64,000 nt of DNA from assembly GCA_963920635.1 (NCBI GenBank), contig OY987299.1, forward strand, positions 130,197,373 to 130,261,372. Reading direction: 5' to 3'. A program made the position numbers and the translations under genes. The notes below the pieces were generated by a model, which ran no database searches, was not told where the DNA came from, and was given only the letters and a program-made list of their open reading frames with translations. How positions within the stretch are numbered: the stretch's first letter is position 1; each line of letters starts with the position of its first letter. Source of the stretch: Pseudeuparius sepicola. Taxonomy: Eukaryota > Arthropoda > Insecta > Coleoptera > Anthribidae. This document shows, one piece after another, positions 43,561 to 56,249 of the stretch.

Positions 43561-44973
43561 TATGGATTAGCGAATGAGGTTAGAAACGACAGCTCACCAC
43601 AATGTTCATATTCATAATGCTGTTGTCTCCTTAAGTGATGACTAACCGAGAGGCATGAAAAAACTGAATTTTTCGAAGGGATTTAAGTTTACTGTATGCA
43701 AAATGTTGCGTAAAAAATTGCAAGAAACGAAAATGATCATGTGTGTTTCAGAACAAGAATGAGATCGGAAAAAATACAAAAGTTGTGATGTCACAATAAT
43801 TATTTGACTAGAGGTTAAACTTGTAAATAATATTTAGTTTGAAGGCAATAACAACAAATAGTTAAATTACCTGTTTCTTTGTTTCAAGTACCTTATTACC
43901 CCTTCGAAAAAAATAGAATATTTTTAACTAAACATATATCGCAACTACATCATCAGTTTTCTTCTTAAATGTAAAGGATATATACGTTATTGCTATTGTG
44001 TGCTATGATTTGTATATTCTTTTTTGCATAGTAAAAAATCAAGATTGAAAATTAGGGTCGCGGTGTGACGAACTTGTACTTTCTTCTTTCAGATTGGAAC
44101 GCAAAACGACGATTTATCACACCATCGAATAAAAAACAATCCACAGCCATACCGGATACCAGGAGTTCATTTTAAAATTTAATAATTCAGTTTAGGTATG
44201 TCGCAATTTAATTACTAGTTGTGCTTCAGTGTTAAAACGTATAACACCAGTCGCCAAAAAAAAAACTACTACGGAACTCCCAATATAACGCGTTTTTGAA
44301 ATAAACGTTATCAACTACGAAAATAACCCTGTACAATCAAAGAGATTTTAATACTGCGTCAGAAAAACACTCGCTCCTTACACTAAAAAATAAATCAATC
44401 GAAATAATAACCTAGTGCTCCTTAAATAAATCATCTAACAAGTAATAACTGTTTCCTCTTTTTTAATTTGCTTATAAATAATCTCTTTGGAGTAAAATAC
44501 ACAGACAAATTACCTTAACACACAAAAAGAAACTCTTGCCAAAAGCAGCATCGACTCTCTTATTCCTTACAAATGCCCGATTTCGATTTTTTTTTCTCTA
44601 TAACAATACAAAAATATATAAAAATAAGTTATGTAATTGTAGACTTTCATTGAAATCTTCGGAAAATATCGCCCCGGGGAATTGGTACCGTCTCCTTTTT
44701 TCGTATTAATTATTTGGGGCCCACAAATTACCCCAAGTTTATTTTCTCAGACATGCGATGAGCACCTCAAAAAAATGTCAAATCGAAAATATTGAAGGTA
44801 ATGAAAATGTAAAACCTCTGACATTGGCTGCTGCCGCCATTTAAATATCGGTATATCATTGGTACTAGATATTCCGAAGATAGAACACTACCTCACATTT
44901 TTTGTGAAAACTTGACAACTCCTAAATGTATGAAAGTGTAGAAGTGCCACTCGTATTTGTGTTTGATAATTCT
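43561..44973. other. Intergenic, nothing recognised
   Basis: AT-rich. A pyrimidine tract and AG near 44091 look like an acceptor on the + strand, but no coherent exon follows. Confidence 0.35.
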
Positions 44974-47090
44974 GACTATACAGGGTGAATCAGTTTTTTG
45001 TAGCAGGAGTTTAACAGGTGATAGATCTTCAAAAAATAACCGCACTTTTTCGTATAAACTATATCTCTTTAAGGCTTCATAGAAAAGTTACAGGGTGTTA
45101 AAGTTGGAAAAAATATGTGGATTTTATTGAATATTTACCAAACTAGTTGAGATATTTAAATCATATTCGGTATACGTTACCCAAGCAGCATTTTTAGTCG
45201 CCGTTACGTTCCGGCGACTTTGGTTTGCTACTTTAAAGTTGTGATTACTACTGATAGGAACGTAATTACTACGTTCCCATTACGTCCCTGCGACCAAAAT
45301 GGGGAACATTTTGAGGGTGATAGATACGTAACGGCGACCACCTAGCAACTTACACCGCTACGACGCGCTTACGTTCCGACAACGTGGTGGAGACGTAGCA
45401 GCGTGGTCACCGCTACTTTGTTGGATTTGTTTGCTTCTTTACATTCGCGTCCTCGCTTTGTCTTTGTCTAAATAATTAAAAAGTACTCTAGCCCAGCATC
45501 TTCCGTCCTTTTTCAATAACCGTGGAAAATGGAAGTACCTGATATTTATTTTTAACTTATATCTATGAATATGGTAGGTATAAGAAAGGTATTAATTTGC
45601 TGATTTATTTCTCGCTGCTAGATTCGAGAAACTAAAACGATTGAAAATTTTCTGTCAAATATGACGTTGATAGATTGAAAAGTAACAACGCGCCCTCTCA
45701 AAGTGCATGTTTTAACACTTTTTTATCGGGAGGATAAATTACGAAAATGTGCGAAATTACCTAAAAATGCTGAAAAATGCTTTTTTAATATTTCTATAAG
45801 TTGTACGAGTTCATTTTTGCTCAATTTTATCTTTTTTGGGACAATTTTGAAGAAATAACTATTTCAGTACCAAAGGAAATTGACATTTGATATTAATGGC
45901 GTCTATCATTTTATAAGAAAATATGGCGTAATTTTCAGTAATTACTTCTAAGTATTATTTACCTTAAAATGGGTGTTTGAAGGCTTTGCCACTTAACTGG
46001 TAGTAACGGCAACTAGACTTTTTTCACTTTAAGGTAATTCCTACCTTTAAGACGAAAATTAGTTATAGATATTTTAAACTCTAAAGTCCCAATTACTACA
46101 AGAGGACTTCAAGGTTCCGTAAGCCTCGTTTAAGTTCCGAATGCTACTACTAGGTTCCATTTGGAACTTTAACCTATAATTTTTATATGAGAGTGTTATT
46201 TTCAGCAGGTGTGTTTTGTGCCATATTTCGAAATGTTGATATTTAAAATTGTAGCCACTCAAGAGAAGCGTTTTGTAATTTTGTATTGAAGACAGGTGCT
46301 CGTGTTTCGATTCGTTTCATCCAACTGCTGCTTTAATTTTCTATAAAATGTGAATGTGTGTCTATAATTTTTCTTCTTTCTAATGGCTGACATTTTCATC
46401 ACTTCGCAAAAAGTACCGAATCCTTCAAACGATTGTAAGGAACTAAATGTAGTTTCCATTTTGGTCTCTATTGAAGTGACAGTTACTTTAAAGTATTTTT
46501 TTGTAGTAATTGGAACTTTCTAGTAATTTTAAAATGGAGTGGGAAGTAAAACTTACCATACAGTAGTTTTCTCGAGTAGCGGGAAAGTAAATTCCACTTT
46601 AAATATGACTATATAGTTCCGTAACTTTGGAGGTATTTCTAAAGTCGCTAAGATGTAGAAGTTACTTTCACCGTTACCATAAAGTAATAAAAACTTTAAA
46701 GTGATAAACAAGTAACACAACAAAGTAATTGTGACCATTGAATATAACTTTAGAGTTAACATGACTTTAACGTAATTTTGCATAGTAACAATTCCGTTCC
46801 AGATACTTCAAAAACTACTTAGAAGTACTGAAAGCATAAAGTTCCAACTTGTAGTAATAATTACTACGTAATTAATCATACTTTCTCAATATAAGTAATA
46901 AAAACTAATAAGTCGATTTTTAAGTGGTAATTACGTAATAACTACTTATTCAAAGTTCCCATCTCAGTTACCGCAACTTTAATGCTGCTTGAGTATAACG
47001 GCATGGGTTAGCATAAAACCTGTCAGTATCGAACATCATGCACAACCAGTGGCGGAAGAAGTGGGTTACATTTCTATAAATGTTTCACTC
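44974..47090. mobile_element. TACAGGGTG element, broken by a nested insertion
   Basis: 44974-45179 and 46994-47080 match the two sides of the element at 56250-57184 (AATAACCGCAC..., AAACTAGTTGAGATATTTAA, AACGGCATGGGTTAGCATAA, CCAGTGGCGGA). The right terminus is not found. Confidence 0.65.
45180..46993. mobile_element. Nested TA-flanked element, CCCAAGCAGCATT ends
   Basis: Ends CCCAAGCAGCATT and AATGCTGCTTGAG. Comparison with the uninterrupted relative near 56995 (ACGTTATAACGG) shows that a TA was duplicated (45178-45179, 46994-46995). The 1.8-kb interior has many AGTAATTAC and GGAACT units; no transposase seen. Confidence 0.8.
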
Positions 47091-47354
47091 TTTTACTGCA
47101 TTTTATAAGACTTTAAATTTATGTCACAAAGTTTTTACATTTCATTAGCTGGACAACAAAACATACCTATCCTCCAGAGCAAACGCACATTATTCGATAG
47201 ATTAAACATCGTGAAGTCGTTTCTCGCGTACTCTTTGCGGGCCCCGCCTAAAGTCTAAAATCTAGCCGGGGCGGTACTTTCTATAAAGAGATATTCCCGC
47301 CCGATCCGCCGCCCTCCAGCCTCAATGGTTGACGTAGAGGGTCTCCGCCTCAGA

Positions 47355-47514
47355 TCAGAGACTCCGTCTGGACGAGTTCAATGTAGATAGAGCCGACGTG
47401 GTGAACGGGTCGGACTCGGGACTGCTCGAACCCTCCGCGACGATGTCGTCTTGCGTTTTCGCCACCATCTTGGCGGCCTCGATCTCGTCGAGCCTCTTCT
47501 GCTGCACGACATAC
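47355..47514 (-). CDS. SH2 adaptor gene, terminal exon
   Basis: Acceptor CTTGATGCAG; the first G completes Arg after AG of the SH2 exon, so the phases fit. 53 residues follow: a charged helix (QQKRLDEIEAAKMVAKTQDD) and a Ser/Thr-rich tail ending SSRRSL before TGA at 47355. The GC-rich coding bias contrasts with the flanks. No domain recognised in the tail; it may be a phosphorylated or docking segment (inference). Confidence 0.75.
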
Positions 47515-47662
47515 CTGCATCAAGGAGATGTCCGTTAGAAAAAAAATCACGCGAGGAATTATTTGTCCAATAAAAAAAGATACTTATTTGACATGAAAAT
47601 CGACATTTTCAAGCAAATAGGGACACCCTGTACATCTGTAAAATAAATAGGGACACCCTGTA

Positions 47663-48534
47663 TACAGTGCGGTCATTTAAGTTTGCAACATATGCGATTT
47701 TTTTTATTAAGTACACAACGAAAATGCAAATATTCCCGAAAGTTGGTGCATGTTCGATAATCATATTAAGCACACTTAGAATGGTTGCAAGTCAAACAGC
47801 ATTCAGGGTAGGTCGAAAAATATAAAAAATGTACAAGAGTAAAGTACCCTTATTTCAGAAAATTCAGCAAAATGTTAAGAAAAACTGTCTAGAATTAAAA
47901 GTTGTGCCTAAATACCAAAACAAAAATTTTTTTGAAAAACATTAATATAATTTCCTAAAAAAAATGTTTTAATATTCACCCTAAACAATTTCATAAATCA
48001 ATAAAAATTAAATTAATTTCGCATAACTTTGTTCAAATTCAATCATATATCTAAAATTAACTTAGATTTTTAATTTTTTAGGGAATCACAAACTTCATGG
48101 TGTGTTGCAAAGATATTAAACAAAACTTTAAAAATTCGCAAAAATTCTTCTGAACAAGGTAAAACATTAGTAATGAATTGTGTATATTAAAAAACTGGAA
48201 ATTAATTGACGAAATTTTTTTTCTTAGGAGGCTATATTCTGGTATTTAGGAATAGCTTTTAATTCTAAACAACTTTTCTTAATAACCTTTTGCTGATTTT
48301 TTTTGAAATAAGGGTAATTTACTCTTGTACAATTTTTAAATTTTTTGACGTACCCTGTATGCTGTTTAACCTGCAACCATTCTAAGTGCACCTAATATGA
48401 TTATTGAACATGCATAAACTGTCGGCACAGACTAACGAGTAATTTTATTCTGTGCTTTCGGCAATATCTGTATTTTGGTTGCGAAATTAATAAAAAAAAT
48501 CGCATATGTTGCACACTGAAATGACCACACTGTA
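47663..48534. mobile_element. TA-flanked foldback MITE, TACAGTGCGGTCATT ends
   Basis: TACAGTGCGGTCATTTAAG and CTGAAATGACCACACTGTA are inverted ends, flanked by TA. Arms pair over most of their length (for example TTGCAACATATGCGATTTTT against AAAATCGCATATGTTGCA). Lies in the last intron of the SH2 gene. Non-coding. Confidence 0.85.
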
Positions 48535-49125
48535 TATCTAAAATAATAATTAAGGAGAAAAATTTTGTCAACAAATTTAATATTCAAAAATTAATTTGAA
48601 CCAAGGTTAGTCCTTGATTCGAACTTGTTTGGGGTAGAAGATCAGTTTAATAATTAATAACACTATTTAAGTTGTACATTATTCCTTGTGAATATAATTT
48701 ACGATTTAATGCCTGGTGACATCGGTATGGATTATGTATTCAACAAAATGGTTTTACTTTATATTAGATAGTTACTTAATCTTAATTTTAATTCATAAAA
48801 TCCTAATTCTTAATTTAAATTTTGTTAACAAGGGATAATATACAACTTATTTAAGTTGTGTTATTAATTCAATTGACGTTTTTTGTTTAGAATTAATCGC
48901 TCGTTTTGCTGGAATATTATAAAAAATAATCGGTATTTTTTGAAGCTTTCAACACCTTATATAATATTTAAAACGAAGCATCTTTGCTATTTTACATGAA
49001 ATTTTCCTCTTCGAATAAATTTTTCTATCGACTGTTAAAGTCCTGCTATAAAAAAGTGAACCACCCTGTAGATTCTATAGATTTGACAGCTATTTTGTTG
49101 AGAGTCTTTTTGGCCTCCTATATAC
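48535..49125. other. SH2-gene intron, nothing recognised
   Basis: AT-rich intron between two foldback elements. Confidence 0.4.
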
Positions 49126-49128
49126 AGG

Positions 49129-50190
49129 GTGATTCAGTTCCGGTGCTCAACATGGGGATCTCGGAAATCGTAACAGATACGAAGTCTGTCAAAGTTGCGC
49201 CTTTAGGCACATAACAATATGCCGTTAAGAAAGTTAAAATATTTTGATGGGTTGCTGTGATATTTACGAAAAACCGAATTTTTGAAAATTAGATTTATTA
49301 ATAATAATATAATATTGAAAAATAAATTATAGTTTTTCATTGCAACTTTTTCGGGACTACGTCATGCTATTTTTAGATTTTCGGGGCGACGTTTCGTTTT
49401 TGAGATAGAGGGATCGTTTTCATTTTTTTAAATACGGACCTGCATTTTTTATTCCATATATCGAAATGAATTGTTGTCCTAGCCGCTAAAATGAACATTT
49501 ACTAACAAAAAAGTTAATACGGTCCTGGACTATGCATTTTCTCTCTTTTTTTCAAAGCTATTCCAATTATAACAGGTGGTCATTATTTTAATACATACTG
49601 GTTTAATTAAACTCCATGTTTGTCATACTTTGAAATTCGTTTTTATACTTTAGGTAAATAACAACAATAATAATCATTATTAGCAATAATAGTGGAATAC
49701 AATATACCTAAAGTATAAAAATAATTTCAAAATATGACAAACATAGAGTTTAATTAATCCAGTAGGTATTAAAATAATGATAACCTGTTATAACTGCAAT
49801 AGCTTTGAAAAAAAAAAGAGAAAAATGCATAGTCCAGGACCGTATTAATTTTTTTCGTAGTAAATGTGCATTTTAGCGGCCAAAACGAGAAAAGATATGT
49901 ATGTGTCATACATCGTTGTACTCGGGACAACGATTTATTTCGAAATATGGAATAAAAAATCCAGGTCCGTATTTAAAAAAAATTAAGATGATCTCAAGAA
50001 CAAAACTTCTCCCTGAAAATCTAAAAATACCACGACGTAGTACAGAAAAAGGTGTAATGGAAAACTATAATTTATTTTTCAATATTATCACCCATGAAAA
50101 TATTTTAACTTTCACAACGGCATATTGTTAGACGCCCAAAGGCGCAAGTTTGCCTCCATGTGACCGACTTCGTATCTGTTACGGTTTCAA
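49129..50190. repeat. Large foldback, arms about 480 bp
   Basis: Left arm from about 49155 (AATCGTAACAGATACGAAGT) pairs with the right arm to about 50190 (CTTCGTATCTGTTACGGTTT). The loop is around 49653-49705. The left end carries TACAGGGTGATTCAG; the right end is cut off. Related to 3033-3980. Confidence 0.8.
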
Positions 50191-50664
50191 TTTTCCAATT
50201 TTCAATCGATTTTTCCATTCTTCCATTCTCGATGGAAACAAATGAACTTTTCTCAAAGTTGTATATTCAATAGTTGCAATTACCCCCAAGTAAAACGAAA
50301 AAATAAGTTGAAAAATAAAAACAATACGATCTGCAGGGACCCGCCGGTTACTGAAGTGTTCAAACTTCAAGGAAATAAAACTCCAAAAAATCTCCTAATT
50401 GATGTATGTTATGGTCGTTTTATGGCAATTTAATTCACATTATTAAGCAATCAAAACGTGACGCAAAATCGCTAAGTTTCTCTTCCTGTTCGTCAACTAG
50501 CTCCGTTGTTAAATTATGCCCGAAGAGATTGTTGAAATTCATGAACCCAATAAAAAAGTATTTCAGCGCTCATAAATAGCATGCTTATGTTTCTGTCTAT
50601 AAACAGTTGAAATGCGTATTTTTGGATACCGGCAGACAAAAAAAAACATAAAAAGGCAAAACAC

Positions 50665-52732
50665 CAGGGACTCTTTAAAGTAAGACCCATCACAGCATTA
50701 TACACCAGGGACTCTTTAAAGTAAGACCCATCACAGCATTATACTTTCCAAAGTGAGGCCTATTCTTTCCTCATTCTAATGGTCTCAGTGATGCCAAGTA
50801 TGCCATTTTATTGGAGAATCTATGAATATAACAGGTATACTTTGATTGTTAGTAAAAATTAACAACGGTTTCCATGATTTCTAAAAAATAGACTTGACAA
50901 TTTTGTGTATACAAGTGCAGAATGTGGCAACTGTCAAATGAAAGAAATTTATTTTATAGTTGAAATTAGTTTCCAGCAATTATTTCCACGAATTTAAGTA
51001 ATAAGTATGGTAAGTCAGTAGTGCCGATTTTGCTTATTTAAGAATTTGTCGCTATTGCACCTTGTTACCAGGTTCCTCAATCCATTTGTAAGTAATATGC
51101 AATATGTATACTTGAACTTTCTTCCCTTGTTGAATGTATCTACCAAAAGAACTTTCACAGATTTCGGGATGGACAAATAAGATTAGGTCTAGTAGTTCTA
51201 ATGATGTAGTTTTTCTCGGTGTTCATTATACAATTTTTGTAATATTATTTCTCTCCCAAGGTATGTACCTCACAAACTTAAAATAAACTTGTAGTCGTAG
51301 TTAAAAACTCTTTAAAAAAAGACCTGACTGAAGCTACCTGCTTAATAATTTAACATTTTCGAAATACGATTTGTTTTGAACTACCTACTCATACGTAATC
51401 ATAATGGGAATTGTAGGATTACTAAAGGTGATACAGGACAAATCTGGTTGCAATTATTGGGACAACTACAGGCGGCTGCATTACCTTTAATTGACACATC
51501 TGAATATCTGGAAGTTAGAAAAGTTAAAAATTGTGAATTATGATGGGAAATATTTTGCCTCCTTTGGAATCTATGGCACTGGCATGTCACATAAAACCTG
51601 ATGGCAGTTGGACACCGACATATAACATAACCTTGTTTCAGCCCCCTTGTGGTCTCCTTGGAGTCAACAGAAAACAAACTTCCTCAAGGCTTCACTTTTC
51701 CCAGGGACCCTTTAAAGTAAGGGGACCCAATATTATACTTTCCAAAGTGAGGCCATTTCATTCCTCATTCTAATGGTCTCAATGATGCCAAGTATGCCAT
51801 TTTATTGGAGAATCTATGAATATAACACGTACTTTGATTGTTAGTAAACATTAATAATGGTTTCCATGATTTCTAAAAACTAGACTTGACAATGTTCTGT
51901 CAACAAACACAGAATATGGCAACTGTCAAATGAATCAAATTTATTTTATATTTGAATTTGGTTTCCTGCAATTATTTCCAGGTATTTAAGTAATATAAGG
52001 ATGGTAAGTCAGTGCCAATTTTGCTTATTTGAGAATTTGTCGCTATTGCACCTTGTTAACAGGTTCCTCAAACCATTTGTAATATGTAGGTATAATAGGT
52101 ACGTACTTGAACTTTCTTCCCTTGTTGAATGTATCTATCCAAAGAACTTTCACAGATTTCGGGATGGACTAATAAGATTAGGTCTTGTACTTAGTTCTAA
52201 TCATGTAGTTTTTCTCGGTGCTCATTATAAAATTTTTATACTTTTATTTCTCTTCCTAGGTACCTCACAAACGTAAAATATACTTATAGTTGTAGATAAA
52301 AACTGTTTAAAAAAAAACTGACTGAAGCTACCTGCTTAATAATTTAAAATTTACGAAATACTATTTTTGTTTTGAACTAACGTATACGTAATGCCCACGT
52401 AATGGGAATTGTAGGATTACTAAAGGTGAGACAAGAAAAATCTGGTTGCAATTATTGGGACTACTGCAGGCGGCCGCATTACCTTTAATTGACTATCTGG
52501 AAGTTAGAAAACTTAAAAATTGTGAATTATGATGGGAAATATTTTGCCTCCTTTAGAATCTATGGCACAGGCACGTCACATAAAACCTGATGGCAGTTGG
52601 ACACCGACATATAACATAACCTTGTATCAGCCCCTTGTGGTCTCCTTGGAGTCGACAGAAAACAAACTTCCCCTAAAGGCTTCACTTTTCAGACTGTGAC
52701 GTGTCGGGTCCCCTTATTTTAAAGAGTCCCTG
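50665..52732 (+). mobile_element. Composite CAGGG hAT-like element (two units, one duplication)
   Basis: Unit 1 (50665-51701) keeps a left end and lacks a right end; unit 2 (51702-52732) has both. A second partial left end lies at 50705. The outer flanks CAAAACAC (50657-50664) and CAAAACGC (52733-52740) differ at one of eight bases, so the pair seems to have inserted as one. It ends 22 bp from the SH2 exon donor. Confidence 0.8.
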
Positions 52733-52753
52733 CAAAACGCGAAGTGGCTTCAC

Positions 52754-52975
52754 CTCTTGAGCTTGGTGTTGAGGCAGCCGCTGTTGAGCTGGTAGAACTC
52801 GACGAGCTGCAGCAGGTCGTAGAAGCGGGTGCCGCCCTTGTCCAGCGTGTACACCAGCTGATCGGTGTCCTCGTCGATGGCGGGCACTATGGGCACGTGG
52901 TGCGCCTTGCTCTTGTATTTGTAGGTTATCACGAACGTGCCGGGGTGCGAGTTGCTCTCCCTCACCAGGAACACC
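52754..52975 (-). CDS. SH2-domain adaptor, SH2 core exon
   Basis: Acceptor TTTGTTACAG, donor GTGAAG. Encodes about 74 residues from the FLVR motif (VFLVRESNSHPGTFVITYKY, whose Arg binds phosphotyrosine), through an EF/BG segment (DKGGTRFYDLLQLVEFYQLN) to NTKLK. The closing block resembles the Grb7/10/14 family (LIQLVDFYQLNKG...KLK), but those proteins end there, whereas this one continues into a separate 53-residue exon. Expected role: phosphotyrosine-dependent signalling adaptor in the cytoplasm. The N-terminal part of the SH2 domain and the start lie in unseen exons to the right. Orthologue not fixed. Confidence 0.88.
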
Positions 52976-53009
52976 CTGTAACAAACCGGAAGTCTTTGAG
53001 TTGATGGCA

Positions 53010-53690
53010 AAAAAAAATTGGTCGAAAACCGTTAAATGAAAGCGAGCACTTTTAGTAGGTAACATCCGGCAACAACGACTATCGAGAAACCGACAGCTCC
53101 AAATTTAAATAGACCGCCCACACTTTGTGCTTTAAACAATGAATAAAGAACCCCGGGAAGGAGCCAAAGCTCTATGGGCATTATAAAATATGTGAGACGG
53201 AAATCGCCCTGTATGGAGACTGAATTTTGACAAAATATTTTTATATTTGACAGTTGTCACGGTGGTTTGTGCTATTAGATGTTTGCGTAGTTCTTCGATA
53301 AGTACTTTTTGGAGATCTGTTATGGTTAGCTGTGCAGCCTGCGGCTATTCCGTGACTACCAGAACAAAATGTTTGGGGGATAACATTCCATCGGTAAGGA
53401 CTTTTGTAAACCGGAAACGGCATGCCGCCATATGCAGATACTGGACTGGTCCAGCGTAAAGCCCAAATTTGCTCCTTCCTGGGGTTCTTTATTCATAGGT
53501 TTTAAACATAGGCATTCATTTGTTTACCAATAAATGTCCCTTAAAATAGATGGAATAAATGGCTGGAGCAAAGATATGACGCATATACAGGGTGTTTCCT
53601 AAACATGCGGTAAAAATTTAAAGGAATATTTATTCATCGAGTCAAAATAAAAAAAAAGTTCCTATCAAACCTCATAAAATACCAAATTTG
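53010..53690. other. SH2-gene intron, nothing recognised
   Basis: No exon for the missing SH2 N-terminus was identified. Short ORFs at 53241-53459 are unconvincing. Confidence 0.35.
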
Positions 53691-55290
53691 AACAAAAAAT
53701 ATACGGCGAGTTCCATTCTACGGAGTGCCAAAGTTGAGCGATACAGGTTGGTCCAAACTTTATCAGCAATACTTTATAAACTGCTAGAAAATTGTAGGTT
53801 GTATGACAAAATGTTATTAAAGGAAGTTGTTGTTCTTCTGAAAACTTAGTAGGTGTGCAAAATTTCAAAAGCCTACACCTACCTACTTTGATTTTTGATT
53901 TTTTGCCAACAAATGGTTTAAAACAGCGAAAAATTAATTAAAAAAAAAAAAAAACAACTCAAGAATATTTTTTTTCTTAGCATTGATTGGAAGATCTAGT
54001 GAAAGCAGACACATATTACTTTTCCAGTGGCGTATCATTTTTTATTGAAAAATATTATAGTTGATCTCCGCCTCTCCGGCACTGGTGAAAGTAGACAAGC
54101 AAAATTATTTTTAATTTATAGCATTTAATTTGTGTCTAAACTGTACCAAACATGTCTGCCATAGCTGTCGTCCTTTAGGAAAAATAAAAGAAAACTTAAA
54201 AAAATGAACTTTACGAAACCCACTAGAATTTTGATACATGTTTATCTGAAAAAATCTCCTTTTTCCAAATTTTCTAGCAGTTTTTAAAGTATTGCTAATA
54301 AAGTTTGGACCACCTTGTATAGGTATCTGACGAGTTAAGTGTGCCTCAAAACCGAGGGGGAAATTACTGAGGATTTAGTGTACACGCGCCTGGAATTTTT
54401 GCCATTTTTTGGTATTTTTTTGGAATTTTTTGGTATTTTTTGGTATTTTTTGGTATTTTTTGGCATTTTTTAATATTTCTGGAAGTCTTTACACTGGTAT
54501 TTTCTGGAATTTGTTGGCATTTTCTTGGATTTTTTTGGCATTTTCTTGGAATTTTTGGTATTTTCTTAGAATTTTTTTGCATTTTCTTGGATTTTTTTTG
54601 GCATTTATTGGTATTTTTGGAATTTTTTGGTATTTTTCGGAATTTTCTGGTATTTTTTTGGAATTTTTTAAGCTAAATCTGGAATTTTTGGTATTTTTTG
54701 CATTTTTTGGCATTTTAGTTTACAAATTTTGCCAGCGATTTCCCCCTCGCTCAAAACAGTTGAATGGCAACAGGACCACTCAAAGTGGTGGTGTGTCCAA
54801 TACAAAATATACAGGGTGACTTTCTCTGTGGCACCTCAAAGTACTGAATTTTTTGGGGTCAAAAATCGATTATATCAAAACCGCCCCAACGAACTAAGTC
54901 TAAAAAATACAGAGGCCTTGCGCCCTCAGTAAGTCCATATATGAGTTAAGGTGGCTGGTGTGCTACAAGAGGAAAGACAGTGACTTGCTGGCAAAGGTCC
55001 AATAATTTAAATTGTTTTTTATTTGTTGGTTGGCATTTTGTAGAAAAATAAATTACCTTTGAGTTTATTAATATTTTCTCAATAATTCCAGAGCACGCGA
55101 CCCGTACAAAGTTTCATAAAAATTCAGCATTTTGGCCCAGAGAAAAATACCCTGTTCATTTTTGTATTGGATCTTTGCACACTAACACTTTGAGTGATCT
55201 TGTAGACCATTCAACTGTTTTGAAGGGATTCCAGGCACACTTAACTCGTCAGATTCCTTTAAAATTTCTATTATGCTCAAATCTGAAATA
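53690..55290. repeat. Foldback family copy interrupted by simple repeats
   Basis: Starts with GAGTGCCAAAGTTGAGCGA and ends near TTATGCTCAAATCTGA; inner blocks CAGTTGAATGGCAACAGG (54759) and TAGACCATTCAACTG (55202) are inverted. Contains the minisatellite at 54390-54720. Confidence 0.55.
54390..54720. repeat. Minisatellite of GGTATTTTTTGG / GGCATTTTCTTGG units
   Basis: About 25 imperfect units of 11-14 bases. It translates as Phe-rich or Lys-rich ORFs in several frames that are not genes. Confidence 0.85.
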
Positions 55291-56249
55291 AAAGATTTAA
55301 TGGATTAGAATGTTTAAAAGTAGGCACCCTCTATATCGGTGAAATCGGGATGAAGCGTACATTCCGAAGACAGGGTGTCCCGTTAAAAACATAATTTTTG
55401 TGTAGGTACCGCTTCTACGGAACACCCTGTATCAATTTTAACAAGAACATGGAGACGGCTACCAAAAATTCCGAAAAATTCTTTTTATCTCTACAAATTT
55501 TTCTTTAACTCGAAAAGTAAAGAAGTTAAGGGGGGGGGGTAAAATGTTTTGGGGATCACCCTGTAGGCCTGTACTTAAGTCCAGAATTGGTTTAATTTTT
55601 AACGAATCTTTATTAGTTACTACACGTACGCATTTAAACGGGCATTAATAAATAACTAATTAAAATAGACAACGTAATTACATCACTGATCTACGAGTAG
55701 ACTATTAACGAGCTATATTAAAGACTGATTAAAATTTAGAATATGACTGCTTACGTGTCGCTGCATAATAGCATAGGTAAAAGCAAGATCAGTTGTTCAG
55801 TCTTTATGGTTCATTTATTGGTAATCGAAGTTGCGTAAAAAAAGTAATGATCGTTTGATATTTCAAAAACAGGGCCATTTAACTTTAACTACTGATTAGT
55901 TTATAACACAGTTTCGTCAAAATGTAATTGTCATTCTTGTATTCACCAAAACTGATATTTAATATTTACCCAACTGTCTGTCACAAAGTCATCGATAACT
56001 TTGGTCTGTCATAAGAAAAACACTGAAAATAACTCGACATAAAAGTTTATCCAAACACAAAATAACGCCTTTTTTACTTGAGACGTAAAACACGTTTTTA
56101 TTATAACATACTGCAGACAGATTAAACATTTCGTTTTGCGAATGTGATTATACCGAATGTCCTCTTATATTTGCTTAGCAGGCACGTGTCAAAATGTTTT
56201 TTCTCTTGTGTTCTAACAATGAAAACATGCATTTGCGCGAATAAGAACA
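55291..56249. other. SH2-gene intron or upstream region, nothing recognised
   Basis: AT-rich. Isolated ACACCCTGTA and CACCCTGTA sequences near 55425 and 55556 may be ends of decayed MITEs. Confidence 0.35.

Noticed and set aside
54364..54819. Several Phe-rich and Lys-rich ORFs
   Set aside because: All are readings of a TATTTTTTGG minisatellite in different frames.
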